Below are positions 35,341-44,297 of a stretch of 64,000 nucleotides of DNA, one piece after another (positions within the stretch are counted from its first letter, which is position 1; the number at the start of each line of letters is the position of its first letter). The DNA is from JAWKWH01 sp965204295 (GTDB lineage: Bacteria; Pseudomonadota; Alphaproteobacteria; Rhizobiales; Rhizobiaceae). The stretch covers positions 2,418,001 to 2,482,000 of the forward strand of contig OZ241973.1 in the NCBI GenBank assembly GCA_965204295.1. The letters are read 5' to 3'. Both the position numbers and the translations under genes were made by a program. The notes under the pieces were generated by a model that was not told the DNA's origin, searched no databases, and worked only from the letters and a program-made list of their open reading frames with translations.

Positions 35341-36272
35341 CATTCAGGCCTTTTGACGGACCGGAGGCCGAACCGAGCCGATTTGTCGGTTTCGCCGGCA
35401 ACGAAATCGACCGGCAGGGAGAAAAGCGCGCCGACGATGCCGTGTCTGTCGCGCTGTCCGATCCCGGGGTTAGAATCATGCTCATGCGGGGCGGGCGCCT
35501 CTACCTGCGATTCGCCAACGGCGCCGCCGACGCCGGTCACTCGCCGGATGAGGCCGCCGCGATGGATGCGCGGCTCCGGCATGCGGTTCTGTTGGGACAC
35601 GAGGGCGAAAAGCCGGTTGTCGCCGCGCCGTCCGGCATCGAACCGGAAGACCTGCCCGATCACATCAAGGCGATCGATTACCGCTCGATCATGGTTCAGG
35701 GTTTGCTGGAGCCGCGGGAGATGGGCGCGTTGGCGCAAGGTGCATCACTGCTCGCCTGACATGATTCGCACCGCCACTGCGGGTGTTGCGGGCGCAAAAC
35801 GGAGATGCGCGCGGGCGGCTACAAGCGCGTCTGTCCAAACTGCGGGGCCGAGCATTTTCCGCGCACCGACCCGGTCGCCATCATGCTGGCGCTGGATGGC
35901 GGCAGGTGCCTGCTTGGCCGCGGCCGCAATTTCCCTCCCGGGATCTATTCCTGCCTCGCCGGATTCATCGAGCCGGGCGAGACGATCGAGGATGCCGTTC
36001 GCCGCGAGACGTTCGAGGAATCGGGCATTCGCATCGGCCGGGTCGCCTATCATGCCAGCCAGCCCTGGCCGTTTCCCCATTCGCTGATGATCGGCTGTTA
36101 TGGCGAGGCGATTTCCACCGAACTTGACGTGGATGGCGACGAACTCGAGGACTGTCGCTGGTTCTCGCGCGACGAAGTTCGCGCCGCGATGGCGGGAAAC
36201 CGTGGCGAAATCGGTGTCCCGCCCTCCGGTGCGATCGCCTCGCACCTCATCGGGGCGTGGGCGGAGGGGTAG
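35337..36272 (+). pseudogene. nudC: NAD+ diphosphatase NudC with an in-frame TGA
   Basis: The frame is intact from ATG 35337 to the TAG ending at 36272, except for TGA at 35757-35759, where family members usually have Trp (LLA-W-H). Beyond it follow the zinc ribbon (HCGCCGRK...VCPNCGAEHFPR), the Nudix box (GFIEPGETIEDAVRRETFEE, then SGI) and the NudC signature SQPWPFPHS. NudC hydrolyses NAD(H) and decaps NAD-RNA. With the stop, only a 140-residue N-domain is made. A shorter product from ATG 35805 would keep the Nudix box but lose the first zinc cysteines. Single G-to-A nonsense change, readthrough or error are the options. Confidence 0.88.
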
Positions 36273-36457
36273 GAGGCGCGGTTGTCCGTCTTTCCGGTCG
36301 GACTTGAAAATCGCATTCCGGGGCTGTGCGGGGATGACGCAGACCGCAAGCGATGCCGCAAAAACGCGGTTTCGCAAGGGCCGCGGTTGAAATCCCGGTG
36401 CGCGATGTTCTCGATCAATAACATGCCTTGCGGCTTTTGCTGGCCCGGCGGGCCGCG

Positions 36458-37561
36458 CTACGTATTGAACTTGAAAAGCAGCACGTCGCCGTCGCGGACG
36501 ATGTATTCCTTGCCTTCGTCACGCGCCTTGCCGGATTCCCTGGCCGCCGCTTCACCGCCGAGCGCAACGTAATCGTCGTATGCGATCGTCTGCGCGCGGA
36601 TGAAACCGCGCTCGAAGTCGGTATGGACGGCGCCTGCGGCCTGTGGTGCCCTGGTGCCCCGTTTCACTGTCCATGCGCGGGCTTCCTTCGGGCCGGCGGT
36701 GAAGAAGGTGATCAGGTCGAGCAGGCGGTAGCCGGCGTGGATCAGCCGGTCGAGACCGGGGTGCTCCAACCCCATGGCCTCCAGGTACTCACCGGCCTCA
36801 TCGGCGGAGAGTTGCGCGACCTCGGCTTCAATCGCCGCCGAGACGACTATCGCTTCCGCGCCCTGATCGGCCGCCAATCGGGACACCGCGTCCGTCCGGT
36901 CATTGCCTTTAGCCGCGTCGGCCTCGGCTACATTGCAGACATAGAGCACCGGCTTCGATGTCAGCAGGTTCAGGCTTCTCAGAAGCTTCGAATCCGCCGC
37001 CGCGATCCCGTCCAGCAGAAGCCGCGCCGGTTTGCCATCCCGCAACAACGCCAGCGCTTTCTCCGTCATCGGCAGAATGACCATGGCTTCCTTGTCTCTG
37101 CCGGTTGCGCGTTTGCGGGTCTGGTCGGCGCGCCGTTCAAGGCTCTCCAGATCGGCCAGCATCAGTTCGGTTTCGATGGTTTCGGCGTCGGCCAGCGGAT
37201 CGATGCGGCCTTCGACATGGGTGACGTCGTGGTCTTCGAAACAGCGCAACACATGGACGACGGCGTCGACCTCGCGAATAGCGGCGAGAAACCGGTTTCC
37301 GAGCCCTTCCCCCTTGGAGGCGCCGCGCACCAGACCGGCGATGTCGACAAAGGAAATACGCGTCGGCACGATATTGGCCGATTTTGCGATCGCCGCGATT
37401 TTGTTCAGACGCGGGTCGGGAATCGCCACTTCGCCGGCGTTCGGTTCAATCGTGCAAAAAGGATAGTTCGCGGCCTGAGCGGCGGCCGTCCTGGTGAGCG
37501 CATTGAACAGGGTGGACTTTCCGATATTCGGAAGGCCCACTATACCGCACTTGAAACCCAT
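36458..37561 (-). CDS. ychF: Redox-regulated ATPase/GTPase YchF
   Basis: This 367-residue P-loop protein has GLPNIGKSTLFNAL at the start, DIAGLVRGASKGEGLGNRFL as the G3 region and the NVAE variant (in place of NKxD) that gives YchF ATP preference. It ends in the TGS-like domain FERGFIRAQTIAYDDYVALG...VLLFKFNT. It associates with ribosomes. It is 3 bases past pth, part of rplY-pth-ychF. Confidence 0.97.
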   Translation of the reverse strand: MGFKCGIVGLPNIGKSTLFNALTRTAAAQAANYPFCTIEPNAGEVAIPDPRLNKIAAIAKSANIVPTRISFVDIAGLVRGASKGEGLGNRFLAAIREVDAVVHVLRCFEDHDVTHVEGRIDPLADAETIETELMLADLESLERRADQTRKRATGRDKEAMVILPMTEKALALLRDGKPARLLLDGIAAADSKLLRSLNLLTSKPVLYVCNVAEADAAKGNDRTDAVSRLAADQGAEAIVVSAAIEAEVAQLSADEAGEYLEAMGLEHPGLDRLIHAGYRLLDLITFFTAGPKEARAWTVKRGTRAPQAAGAVHTDFERGFIRAQTIAYDDYVALGGEAAARESGKARDEGKEYIVRDGDVLLFKFNT

Positions 37562-37564
37562 GAT

Positions 37565-38269
37565 TTATTCCCTGCCCCCAAACAGCTTTTTCAGCATCGC
37601 GGCCATCGGACCGGTCCGCGGCGGCTGCCCTGGCCACGCTTGGCGAATGTGGCTTTGACCTTTCCTGGGTGGTGAACCGGTTTTTTCGGCGCTGCCGCCG
37701 CCGGACGGCGCGGCGAGCGCGATCTTGTTCATGAAGCCCGAATGATCGCCCTTGACCAGCATTCCGGCATTATCCGCGATGGCGTCAAGCACCGGATCGA
37801 GCCAGACGTGATCGGTTCCGGCGAAATCGCCGAGCACGTGACCCGTCACTTTCGCCTTGTCGCCCGGATGACCGATCCCGATACGCACGCGGGTGTAATC
37901 CTTGCCGCAATGGGCATTGAGCGACTTGATGCCATTGTGTCCGCCCGCGCCGCCGCCGGTTTTTATCCGTATCCTGCCGGGCGTCAGATCAAGTTCGTCA
38001 TAGAGTACGGTCAGGTCGCCCGCGTCCAGTTTGAAAAAGCGAAGCGCATCTCCGACCGCCTGACCGGAAAGATTCATGTAGGTCTGTGGTTTGACCAGCA
38101 ATACCTTCCCGCCGCCGAGCCGCCCCTCTGCGATCTCGGCGCCGAATTTTTTCGTCCAGGGCGAAAATGAATGGCGGCGGGCAATCGCGTCCACCGCCAT
38201 GAAACCGGCATTGTGCCGGCAGTTCGCGTATTTGCGCCCCGGATTGCCCAATCCCGCAATGACGTGCAT
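37565..38269 (-). CDS. pth: Peptidyl-tRNA hydrolase
   Basis: This 234-residue enzyme releases tRNA from stalled peptidyl-tRNA. GLGNPGRKYANCRHNAGFM carries the catalytic His (RHNAG), followed by KPQTYMNLSG and GGAGGHNGIKSL. The C-terminal extension rich in basic residues (about 190-234) is typical of alphaproteobacteria. It lies between rplY and ychF. Confidence 0.97.
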   Translation of the reverse strand: MHVIAGLGNPGRKYANCRHNAGFMAVDAIARRHSFSPWTKKFGAEIAEGRLGGGKVLLVKPQTYMNLSGQAVGDALRFFKLDAGDLTVLYDELDLTPGRIRIKTGGGAGGHNGIKSLNAHCGKDYTRVRIGIGHPGDKAKVTGHVLGDFAGTDHVWLDPVLDAIADNAGMLVKGDHSGFMNKIALAAPSGGGSAEKTGSPPRKGQSHIRQAWPGQPPRTGPMAAMLKKLFGGRE

Positions 38270-38296
38270 CGGATGGTTTCCCCGGTTGGAAGCGCC

Positions 38297-38965
38297 TTAT
38301 TCCTGGGGATCTCCGGCTTCTTTTTCGCCTTCCTCGCCCTCTTCGCCGATGATCTCGGTCTCGATCTCCTCGCCTCCCTCATCTTCTTCGGACTTGAGGC
38401 CGGCAGGCGCCGCGACGGTCGCGATGGTGAAGTCGCGCTCCGTAATCGTCGGCGTGACGCCTCCGGGCAGGGTTATTGCCGAGATGTGCACGCCGTCGCC
38501 GATGTCCAGGCCGGCAACGCTCACTTCGATGTTTTCCGGGATCGAGTCCGCCGGACAATTCAGCTCGATGGCATAGCGAACGACGTTGAGCACGCCGCCG
38601 CGCTTCAATCCCGGAGAATCGTCTTCGCCGACGAAGTTACAGGGGATTTCGACCGTGACCACCGTGTCCTTGCCGATGCGAAGGAAATCGACATGCATCG
38701 GGAAATCGCGCACGGCATCGATTTGATAATCCTTCGGCAAAACCTTGTGCTTGCGGCCGTCGATGTCGATCATGGCGATGGTGGTCATGAACCCGCCGCC
38801 GTGAATCTTGTAGTACACGTCCTTGTAGGACAGTGCGATCGCGAGGGGAGCCTGCTTGTCGCCGTAAATGACGGCAGGCACTTTGCCGTTGCGCCGAAGT
38901 GACCGGGCGGACCCCTTACCGACCCGTTCGCGCGTCTCGGCCTTGAGCACGTATGTATCGCTCAT
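38297..38965 (-). CDS. rplY: 50S ribosomal protein L25 (general stress protein Ctc)
   Basis: This protein of about 222 residues binds 5S rRNA. It starts MSDTYVLKAETRERVGKGSA, then RRNGKVPAVIYG, with an acidic glutamate-rich tail (EEDEGGEEIETEIIGEEGEE). The Ctc-type C-domain (GGVLNVVRYAIELNCPADSI) is present. ATG 38965 is set by AAAGGAAA upstream; longer frames are spurious. Confidence 0.96.
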   Translation of the reverse strand: MSDTYVLKAETRERVGKGSARSLRRNGKVPAVIYGDKQAPLAIALSYKDVYYKIHGGGFMTTIAMIDIDGRKHKVLPKDYQIDAVRDFPMHVDFLRIGKDTVVTVEIPCNFVGEDDSPGLKRGGVLNVVRYAIELNCPADSIPENIEVSVAGLDIGDGVHISAITLPGGVTPTITERDFTIATVAAPAGLKSEEDEGGEEIETEIIGEEGEEGEKEAGDPQE

Positions 38966-39147
38966 GGCATTTCCTTTCGAGGACATTTTCGGAGTGTTTT
39001 CCGGGGCCCGGACAGGTGAGCCCGAAAAACAGAAAGCGGCTCTCCGCCGCCCTGTCCGCGCCGCCTCCAAGGGTGTCTGACGCGAACGAGCACACCTATA
39101 GCGGAAGCGGGTTCGTTATGCAAGGCGGGGCTGGCGGTCCGCGCCGA

Positions 39148-40080
39148 TCAATCGAACAGAGTTGACACCGATTCCTCGCCCGCCGTGCGCGCGATCGCCT
39201 CGCCGATCAGGTCGGCGATCGAGAGAACCCTGATATTACGGGCGGCGTCGACGGCCGATGTCGGTTGAATGGAATCCGTGATCACCAGTTCCTGGAGTTT
39301 GGATTCGGCGATGCGGGCGACTGCGCCTCCCGACAGGACGCCGTGCGTGATATAGGCGGTAACGCCGGTCGCGCCCATTTCCAGCAATGTCTTGGCGGCG
39401 CTGCACAACGTGCCGCCGGAATCGACGATGTCGTCAATCAGCAGGCAATCCTTGCCGGCCACGTCGCCGATGATATTCATGACCTCGGATTCGCCCGGAC
39501 GGTCGCGCCGCTTGTCGACAATGGCGAGCAATGAATCCACCCGTTTGGCCAAGGCCCTCGCGCGGACGACGCCTCCGACATCGGGCGAAACGACCATGAC
39601 GTTCGACAGATCGTACTTCGCCTTGATGTCGCGGCTCATGACCGGCACGGCGAACAGATTGTCGGTCGGTATATCGAAGAAGCCCTGGATCTGTCCGGCG
39701 TGCAGATCAAGCGTGAGTACGCGGTCGGCGCCCGCCGTGGTTATGAGATTGGCGACGAGCTTGGCCGATATGGGCGTGCGTCCCGATGCGCGCCTGTCCT
39801 GACGGGCGTAGCCGAAATAGGGGATCACCGCCGTAATGCGCCTTGCCGAGGACCGGCGGAAGGCATCCATCATGATCAGCATTTCCATCAGATGGTCGTT
39901 TGCGGGGTAGGACGTGGATTGCAGCACAAAGACGTCCTGCCCGCGGACATTTTCCTGAACCTCGACGAAAATTTCCTGATCTGCGAACCGACGCACGCTG
40001 GCCCTGCCGAAGGGGATATTGAGATACCGGGCGACGGCTTCGGCCAGCGCCCGGTTGGAATTGCCCGCAAACAGTTTCAT
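39148..40080 (-). CDS. prs: Ribose-phosphate pyrophosphokinase
   Basis: This 310-residue enzyme makes PRPP from ribose 5-phosphate and ATP. It has PYFGYARQDRRASGRTPISA (flexible ATP loop), LTLDLHAGQIQGFF, and the PRPP loop DCLLIDDIVDSGGTL. ATG 40080 (MKLFAGNSNRALAEAVARYL) is the usual start with GGAAAA upstream. It lies ahead of rplY as in related genomes. Confidence 0.97.
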   Translation of the reverse strand: MKLFAGNSNRALAEAVARYLNIPFGRASVRRFADQEIFVEVQENVRGQDVFVLQSTSYPANDHLMEMLIMMDAFRRSSARRITAVIPYFGYARQDRRASGRTPISAKLVANLITTAGADRVLTLDLHAGQIQGFFDIPTDNLFAVPVMSRDIKAKYDLSNVMVVSPDVGGVVRARALAKRVDSLLAIVDKRRDRPGESEVMNIIGDVAGKDCLLIDDIVDSGGTLCSAAKTLLEMGATGVTAYITHGVLSGGAVARIAESKLQELVITDSIQPTSAVDAARNIRVLSIADLIGEAIARTAGEESVSTLFD

Positions 40081-40211
40081 GGGATGTTTTCCATCGGCCC
40101 CATCGACTTGTGGGCCTTTTACCGGGCCGGTGGCGCAATGCAAGCGGCCCACGCCGATTCATGCAGCGATTCCCACATTTGATTGTCAAAACGGGAATTT
40201 TGCATGGAAAA

Positions 40212-40790
40212 TCAGTTGCGCTTCCGTATTTCAAGCCATTGCGCAAGTTCATCGACGGTTCGAATGCCGATCGACTCCATCATCCCCGGCGAGACGGACG
40301 ACCAGCCGTCGGGGCCGGTTCCCGCAGAGGTTTCCCGTCCCTGAATCCGATGCAGTCTGTTGCCTGAAGTATCGAAGACGTCCCAGACGAATATCACTGT
40401 CGTCCTGCCGCTTTCCGTGATCGCGGAGAAGTAGCCTTTCATATCGTGGGTCGCGTCCGGCGATCCGGGCGGAACCAATCCGATACCGCGTTCATCTGAG
40501 CGCGAGGCGATCCGCTGCGACATGGCCTGAACGGCGTTCGCGGGCGCGCCGACCACCGGATCGATGCGGATCGTCGCGGTTGCCGCGAACTGCGTTGCCG
40601 CCTCGAAGGCGGTTGGTTCTGCCGCCGGAGCGGTGACGGCGTCCGGACCGAATGCGCCGCCAACGGATTCAGCCGGCCGCGGCGGATCGAGCACAACCGA
40701 TTTGAACGCTTCCGACACATATGCGCCGGCGCACGCGCTGAACGCCGCACATATGCAAACAACCATACCTGAAAGCGCAAACCTCGTCAT
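40212..40790 (-). CDS. Probable lipoprotein, conserved in alphaproteobacteria
   Basis: This 192-residue protein has an export signal with a lipobox-like AFSAC (Cys20). A mature domain follows (FAATATIRIDPVVGAPANAV, RTTVIFVWDVFDTSGNRLHR, DGWSSVSPGMMESIG). Similar lipoproteins lie next to prs in relatives; their role is unknown. It should be anchored in the periplasmic face of a membrane. Transcribed with the M24 and pgeF genes. Confidence 0.7.
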   Translation of the reverse strand: MTRFALSGMVVCICAAFSACAGAYVSEAFKSVVLDPPRPAESVGGAFGPDAVTAPAAEPTAFEAATQFAATATIRIDPVVGAPANAVQAMSQRIASRSDERGIGLVPPGSPDATHDMKGYFSAITESGRTTVIFVWDVFDTSGNRLHRIQGRETSAGTGPDGWSSVSPGMMESIGIRTVDELAQWLEIRKRN

Positions 40791-40844
40791 CGCCGTGTAC
40801 CCGTAAGCCCTCGCGCGAAAACTCCCCGCGCCAATACAGCGCCG

Positions 40845-41996
40845 TCAGCGCACGATCAAGTCGAGACCATGACGAGACATCGCTTTTGGCGCGCCATCCG
40901 TCGTCAGGTAGGTTTGGCCCAGACTCATTGCCGTCCCGGTCTCGGCGTTCATGACGATCATATGGGCGAACAGCGTCATATCCGGCAATATCGGCTCGGG
41001 ATTGCCCGCGTAGAACATCGGCGCGTCCATCCAGGACGGCGAAAACCGCGCGCCCAGCGAATACCCGCAGGCGTTCAGCCGATGGCGGGTGAGGCCGTGC
41101 GCTTCCATCACGCGCGAGTGAGCGTCGAAGACGTCGCCGAATGTCCGTCCCGGCGTCATGACCTTTTCGACGTCCGTCAGCGCCTCATGCACCGCTTCGT
41201 AGGCTTCCATATGATGGCGGCTTGCCTTGCCGACGACGGCCGTCCGCATCATCGCGGCGTGGTAATGGTGAAATGCACCGGCCCATTCCAGCGTCAACTG
41301 GTCCTTCTTCGACAGTTTCCGGCGTCCGGCCTTGTAGCGGCACAGCAGCGCATCGGCGCCCGAGCCGATGATGAACTCGTTGGCCGGATAATCGCCGCCG
41401 CCGGCAAATATGGCTCCCTGCATCGAGGCGAGTATGTCCGCTTCATTCCCGCCCTGTCTGATGAGCGGCAATGCGGCATCCAATGCGTCGTCGGCCAGAC
41501 CGGCCGCCTTGCGCGCCTTCGCGATCTCGGCCGGGCTTTTGATCGCACGCAGTGCGGACACGATGGCGGAAGCGTCATTCGTTTCGCCGAACGTCCGCAA
41601 CTGCTCGTCGACGCGGCGTCCGTTGAACGCCGTCAGGCCGTGGGCGTCGTACTCGATGCCGATCCGGCCGCCGAGCAGGTCGAGGTCGTTCAGCAGATTG
41701 CGCAGGTCTGTCGCCGGGTTGGCGTTGTCGCGGTCCGTCCACAGCACGATATTCTCGATGGTGGACGTATGGCGCGCCTGTCGCAGATCCGCCGAGCGCG
41801 CCAGCAACGCCATTTCTCCGTCCGCCTTTACGACGAGGCACTGAAAAAAGCAGTAGCCGAAGGTATCGTAGCCGGTCAGCCAGTACATGCTTTCCTGCGC
41901 GAACAACAACATGGCGTCGAGATTCTGCCCGGACATCGCCGCAAGCAGCTTTTCGCGCCGGGTATCGAACTCGGCCTTTTCAAAATGAAGCGCCAT
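40845..41996 (-). CDS. M24-family (Xaa-Pro peptidase/creatinase-fold) protein
   Basis: This 383-residue protein has the pita-bread fold: N-domain up to about 150, then SPAEIAKARKAAGLADDALD and the catalytic domain. The first metal-binding Asp region reads LTLEWAGAFHHYHAAMMRTA; the usual two aspartates are absent. This points to a metal-independent hydrolase of the creatinase or ectoine-hydrolase (DoeA) kind, not a true aminopeptidase. It overlaps the pgeF stop (TGATG). Confidence 0.8.
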   Translation of the reverse strand: MALHFEKAEFDTRREKLLAAMSGQNLDAMLLFAQESMYWLTGYDTFGYCFFQCLVVKADGEMALLARSADLRQARHTSTIENIVLWTDRDNANPATDLRNLLNDLDLLGGRIGIEYDAHGLTAFNGRRVDEQLRTFGETNDASAIVSALRAIKSPAEIAKARKAAGLADDALDAALPLIRQGGNEADILASMQGAIFAGGGDYPANEFIIGSGADALLCRYKAGRRKLSKKDQLTLEWAGAFHHYHAAMMRTAVVGKASRHHMEAYEAVHEALTDVEKVMTPGRTFGDVFDAHSRVMEAHGLTRHRLNACGYSLGARFSPSWMDAPMFYAGNPEPILPDMTLFAHMIVMNAETGTAMSLGQTYLTTDGAPKAMSRHGLDLIVR

Positions 41997-42787
41997 CAGA
42001 TTTTCTCCAGCTTGATCGCCGATATCTGGCGACCGTAATCGTGCTCGCCGCGATGCGTCGCGCGCCGATAGGAGTAGAATCGCTCCTCATCGGCGTAGGT
42101 GCATAGGTTCAGGGAATCCGCCCGGATGCCGGACCCGATCAGCCGGTCCACGATATATCCCGGCAGATCGAATATCGAATGGCCCGGTCTTCCGGACGGC
42201 GGGAACCGGGTCTCGTTGTCCGGGCCGGCCTCGGTGAAGCTCTGTACGAATTCAGGACCGACCTCATAATTCGCCATGGAAATGGTCGGACCGAGGGCGG
42301 CGGCGATCCGGCGCCTGTTCGCGCCGAGCGCTTCCATCGCCTTGACGGTATTCTCCAGAACGCCGTTCAACGCACCTTTCCATCCCGCGTGCGCGGCGCC
42401 GACGACACACGCTTGCGGGTCCGCGAACAGCACCGGGCCGCAATCCGCGGTAAGCACTCCGACGGCGATGCCCGGCGCCGCCGTGACGATACCGTCGGCC
42501 TTGGGCCGCTCCCCAGAAAACGGCTTGTCCACCACGATCACGTCGGTGGAATGGACCTGAAAAGGGTTTACAAGACACTCGGGCTGGACTCCCAGATGCC
42601 GGCATACGCGCCTTCGGTTTTCCGCGATCCGTTCCGGATGGTCATTCGATCCCGTTCCGGCGTTCAAACCGCGATAGACACCCTCGGATACGCCGCCGAT
42701 ACGGGTGAAGAAACCGTGCGTTATGCCGGAATCCGGGGATGGCAGCGTGCCGCTCGGCAATGGCTCGGGTCCGGTTTCCGTCAGCAT
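41996..42787 (-). CDS. pgeF: Polyphenol-oxidase/laccase-domain purine nucleoside phosphorylase (PgeF/YfiH)
   Basis: This 263-residue protein of the DUF152 family acts as a zinc-dependent purine nucleoside phosphorylase/adenosine deaminase. The metal ligands sit in FQVHSTDV, TADCGPVLF and AAHAGWKGAL. Length is typical. In relatives lgt and a methyltransferase lie upstream; here unrelated sequence and IS remnants begin instead. Confidence 0.9.
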   Translation of the reverse strand: MLTETGPEPLPSGTLPSPDSGITHGFFTRIGGVSEGVYRGLNAGTGSNDHPERIAENRRRVCRHLGVQPECLVNPFQVHSTDVIVVDKPFSGERPKADGIVTAAPGIAVGVLTADCGPVLFADPQACVVGAAHAGWKGALNGVLENTVKAMEALGANRRRIAAALGPTISMANYEVGPEFVQSFTEAGPDNETRFPPSGRPGHSIFDLPGYIVDRLIGSGIRADSLNLCTYADEERFYSYRRATHRGEHDYGRQISAIKLEKI

Positions 42788-42834
42788 TGGCTCTCGACCT
42801 TGTCCGCCTTGTCCTCATGGCGCTCTAAAACCGC

Positions 42835-42884
42835 CGATGGTGTCGCGCGCGCCCGGTGCCGATGGTGTCGCGCGCGCCCGGTGA
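42835..42884. repeat. Two tandem copies of a 25-bp repeat
   Basis: GCCGATGGTGTCGCGCGCGC plus CCGGT occurs twice in a row, just upstream of pgeF. The unit is self-complementary in part (GCGCGCGC). Confidence 0.8.
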
Positions 42885-43507
42885 AGTCAATGCCCGGGAA
42901 TCGGACCTCACCCTGGCTGTGGAACCTCAACAAGTTGTTCCGATCGAAACCCAGGTACCCGATCGGTGGCGATGAAGCCGCGGACCGGCGGCTCGCCGAC
43001 ACATCCCGCCATTACGCGATCACGCCGGCGGTGCGGCCGGCGTGAGGTGGGGCGCGGCAGCACGCAAACCGTCTTCCGGTTTCGGACGCCGCGCGAGATC
43101 AAACAGGCCGGGCACGCTGATGTGCGGCATGGCGCGCGCGACGCCGGTCTGTCAGGTCAGCCGCTCGTTCGGCCGGCAGCCTTTGGGTGATAGTTGAGAG
43201 CAACGCGGCGCTGAGCAACCACGTCGGCCTCCTGGTTCAAGTCGAGTTCAGCGGCAGCCTGCGCGAGGCCGTTTGCTCTCCAAGGGTCAATCCCGCCCAT
43301 CGCACCAATCCTCTCTGCGGCCGCGCCATGGTCGGGCAAGCCCCTCGCGGCTCAGCACCGCGCCGGTCGTTCCCGCTGCGCTCGATGCGCCAATGGATTC
43401 CGAATTACATTCAACCCTCAATGGGAAACCGCGCTAGGCTGCGCCCTCATGAATGAGTAGCGGCCTTTTGGGATTGCCGGTTCACTTGTTTGAAAGAGGA
43501 GAGCGGC
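42885..43507. other. Gene-poor region upstream of pgeF
   Basis: More than 600 bases without a recognisable gene. Frames such as the minus-strand one at 43157-43339 have no family signature that I know. Expected neighbours (lgt, a SAM methyltransferase) are missing. Confidence 0.4.
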
Positions 43508-43985
43508 ATGACGCGCCGCCGTTGTGAACCGACCGATTTCAAATGGTTGATCATCGAACCACTCTTGCCGAACAAGCCTCGTGGCGTCGCTCGGGTGGAC
43601 GACCGGAAGGTTCCGAACGGCATCTACCGGCGGCTCGGGCCGACACTCCCGACCGCTATGGCCCCTCCTGCTACAATCGGTTCGTCCGGTGGGGCAGGGT
43701 CGGTGTCCGGGACCGTATATTCGACGCGGTGTCGGCAGCTTATGACGGATCGGAGCAATCCGTGGGTTCCTCCTTGATCCGGTTTCGCTAGCACGGGGTG
43801 AACGCAAGAAGGGGGTGCGCAAAGTGCCGAAACCACCGGTCCGGCTGACGTTCGAGCCGGATGCATGGGGCGTTCGCGGGGCGGTCTGACCACGAAGATA
43901 CAGGTCGTCACCGACGCGCGTGCCGACCCCGCTGAAATTGACGGCGAAACAGGCGCATGACGGGCGCCACCCGAGAAACGCCATG
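43508..43985 (+). pseudogene. IS5-family transposase, multiply frameshifted
   Basis: It starts MTRRRCEPTDFKWLIIEPLL and PNKPRGVARVDD, then in other frames DRYGPSCYNRFVRWG, DRIFDAVSAAYDG and GRSRGGLTTKIQVVTDARA. This is the order of IS5/IS427-group transposases. Several frameshifts, stops and missing parts make it dead. Confidence 0.8.
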
Positions 43986-43996
43986 GCGACCATGAT

Positions 43997-44090
43997 CATC
44001 CGCGGGTGCGGGTTTCACAACGCGCGCACCTCGTCCGCAACACACCGTTCAATCACCCTTCGACACCCGTTCGAGGGCCTTTCACACCGG
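43997..44090 (+). repeat. ~90-bp dispersed repeat, inverted relative to 17826-17912
   Basis: It shares GCGGGTTTCACAACG and TTCGACACCCGTTCGAGGGC with the minus strand at 17826-17912. It directly follows the IS5 remnant. The remaining bases to 44297 hold no gene that I can support. Confidence 0.6.
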
Positions 44091-44297
44091 CGGCAGGTCG
44101 CCTCCGGTCGGCATTCAGGAATCCGTCGGCGATGGCGTCGTCCATGCCGCCGTTCCGATATGTACGGACCGAATGTCAGACGCGCTCCTGGCCTTCATAA
44201 AACTCGCTACCGTGCGCATCCGGCGCCAGGCTCATGAGTCCGCGGCCTAATCTGAATCGGGGAACTCGCAGGTCGCCGGCATTTGCGCCCTTCGCGA

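Noticed and set aside
26045..36272. Reassignment of TGA to tryptophan
   Set aside because: TGA terminates many intact genes in the window (mod, HIT, pgeF, the ABC glycohydrolase) and TGG is common, so the standard bacterial code applies.
43157..43339. Small minus-strand protein upstream of pgeF
   Set aside because: No ribosome site, no domain, and composition like other spurious GC-rich frames.
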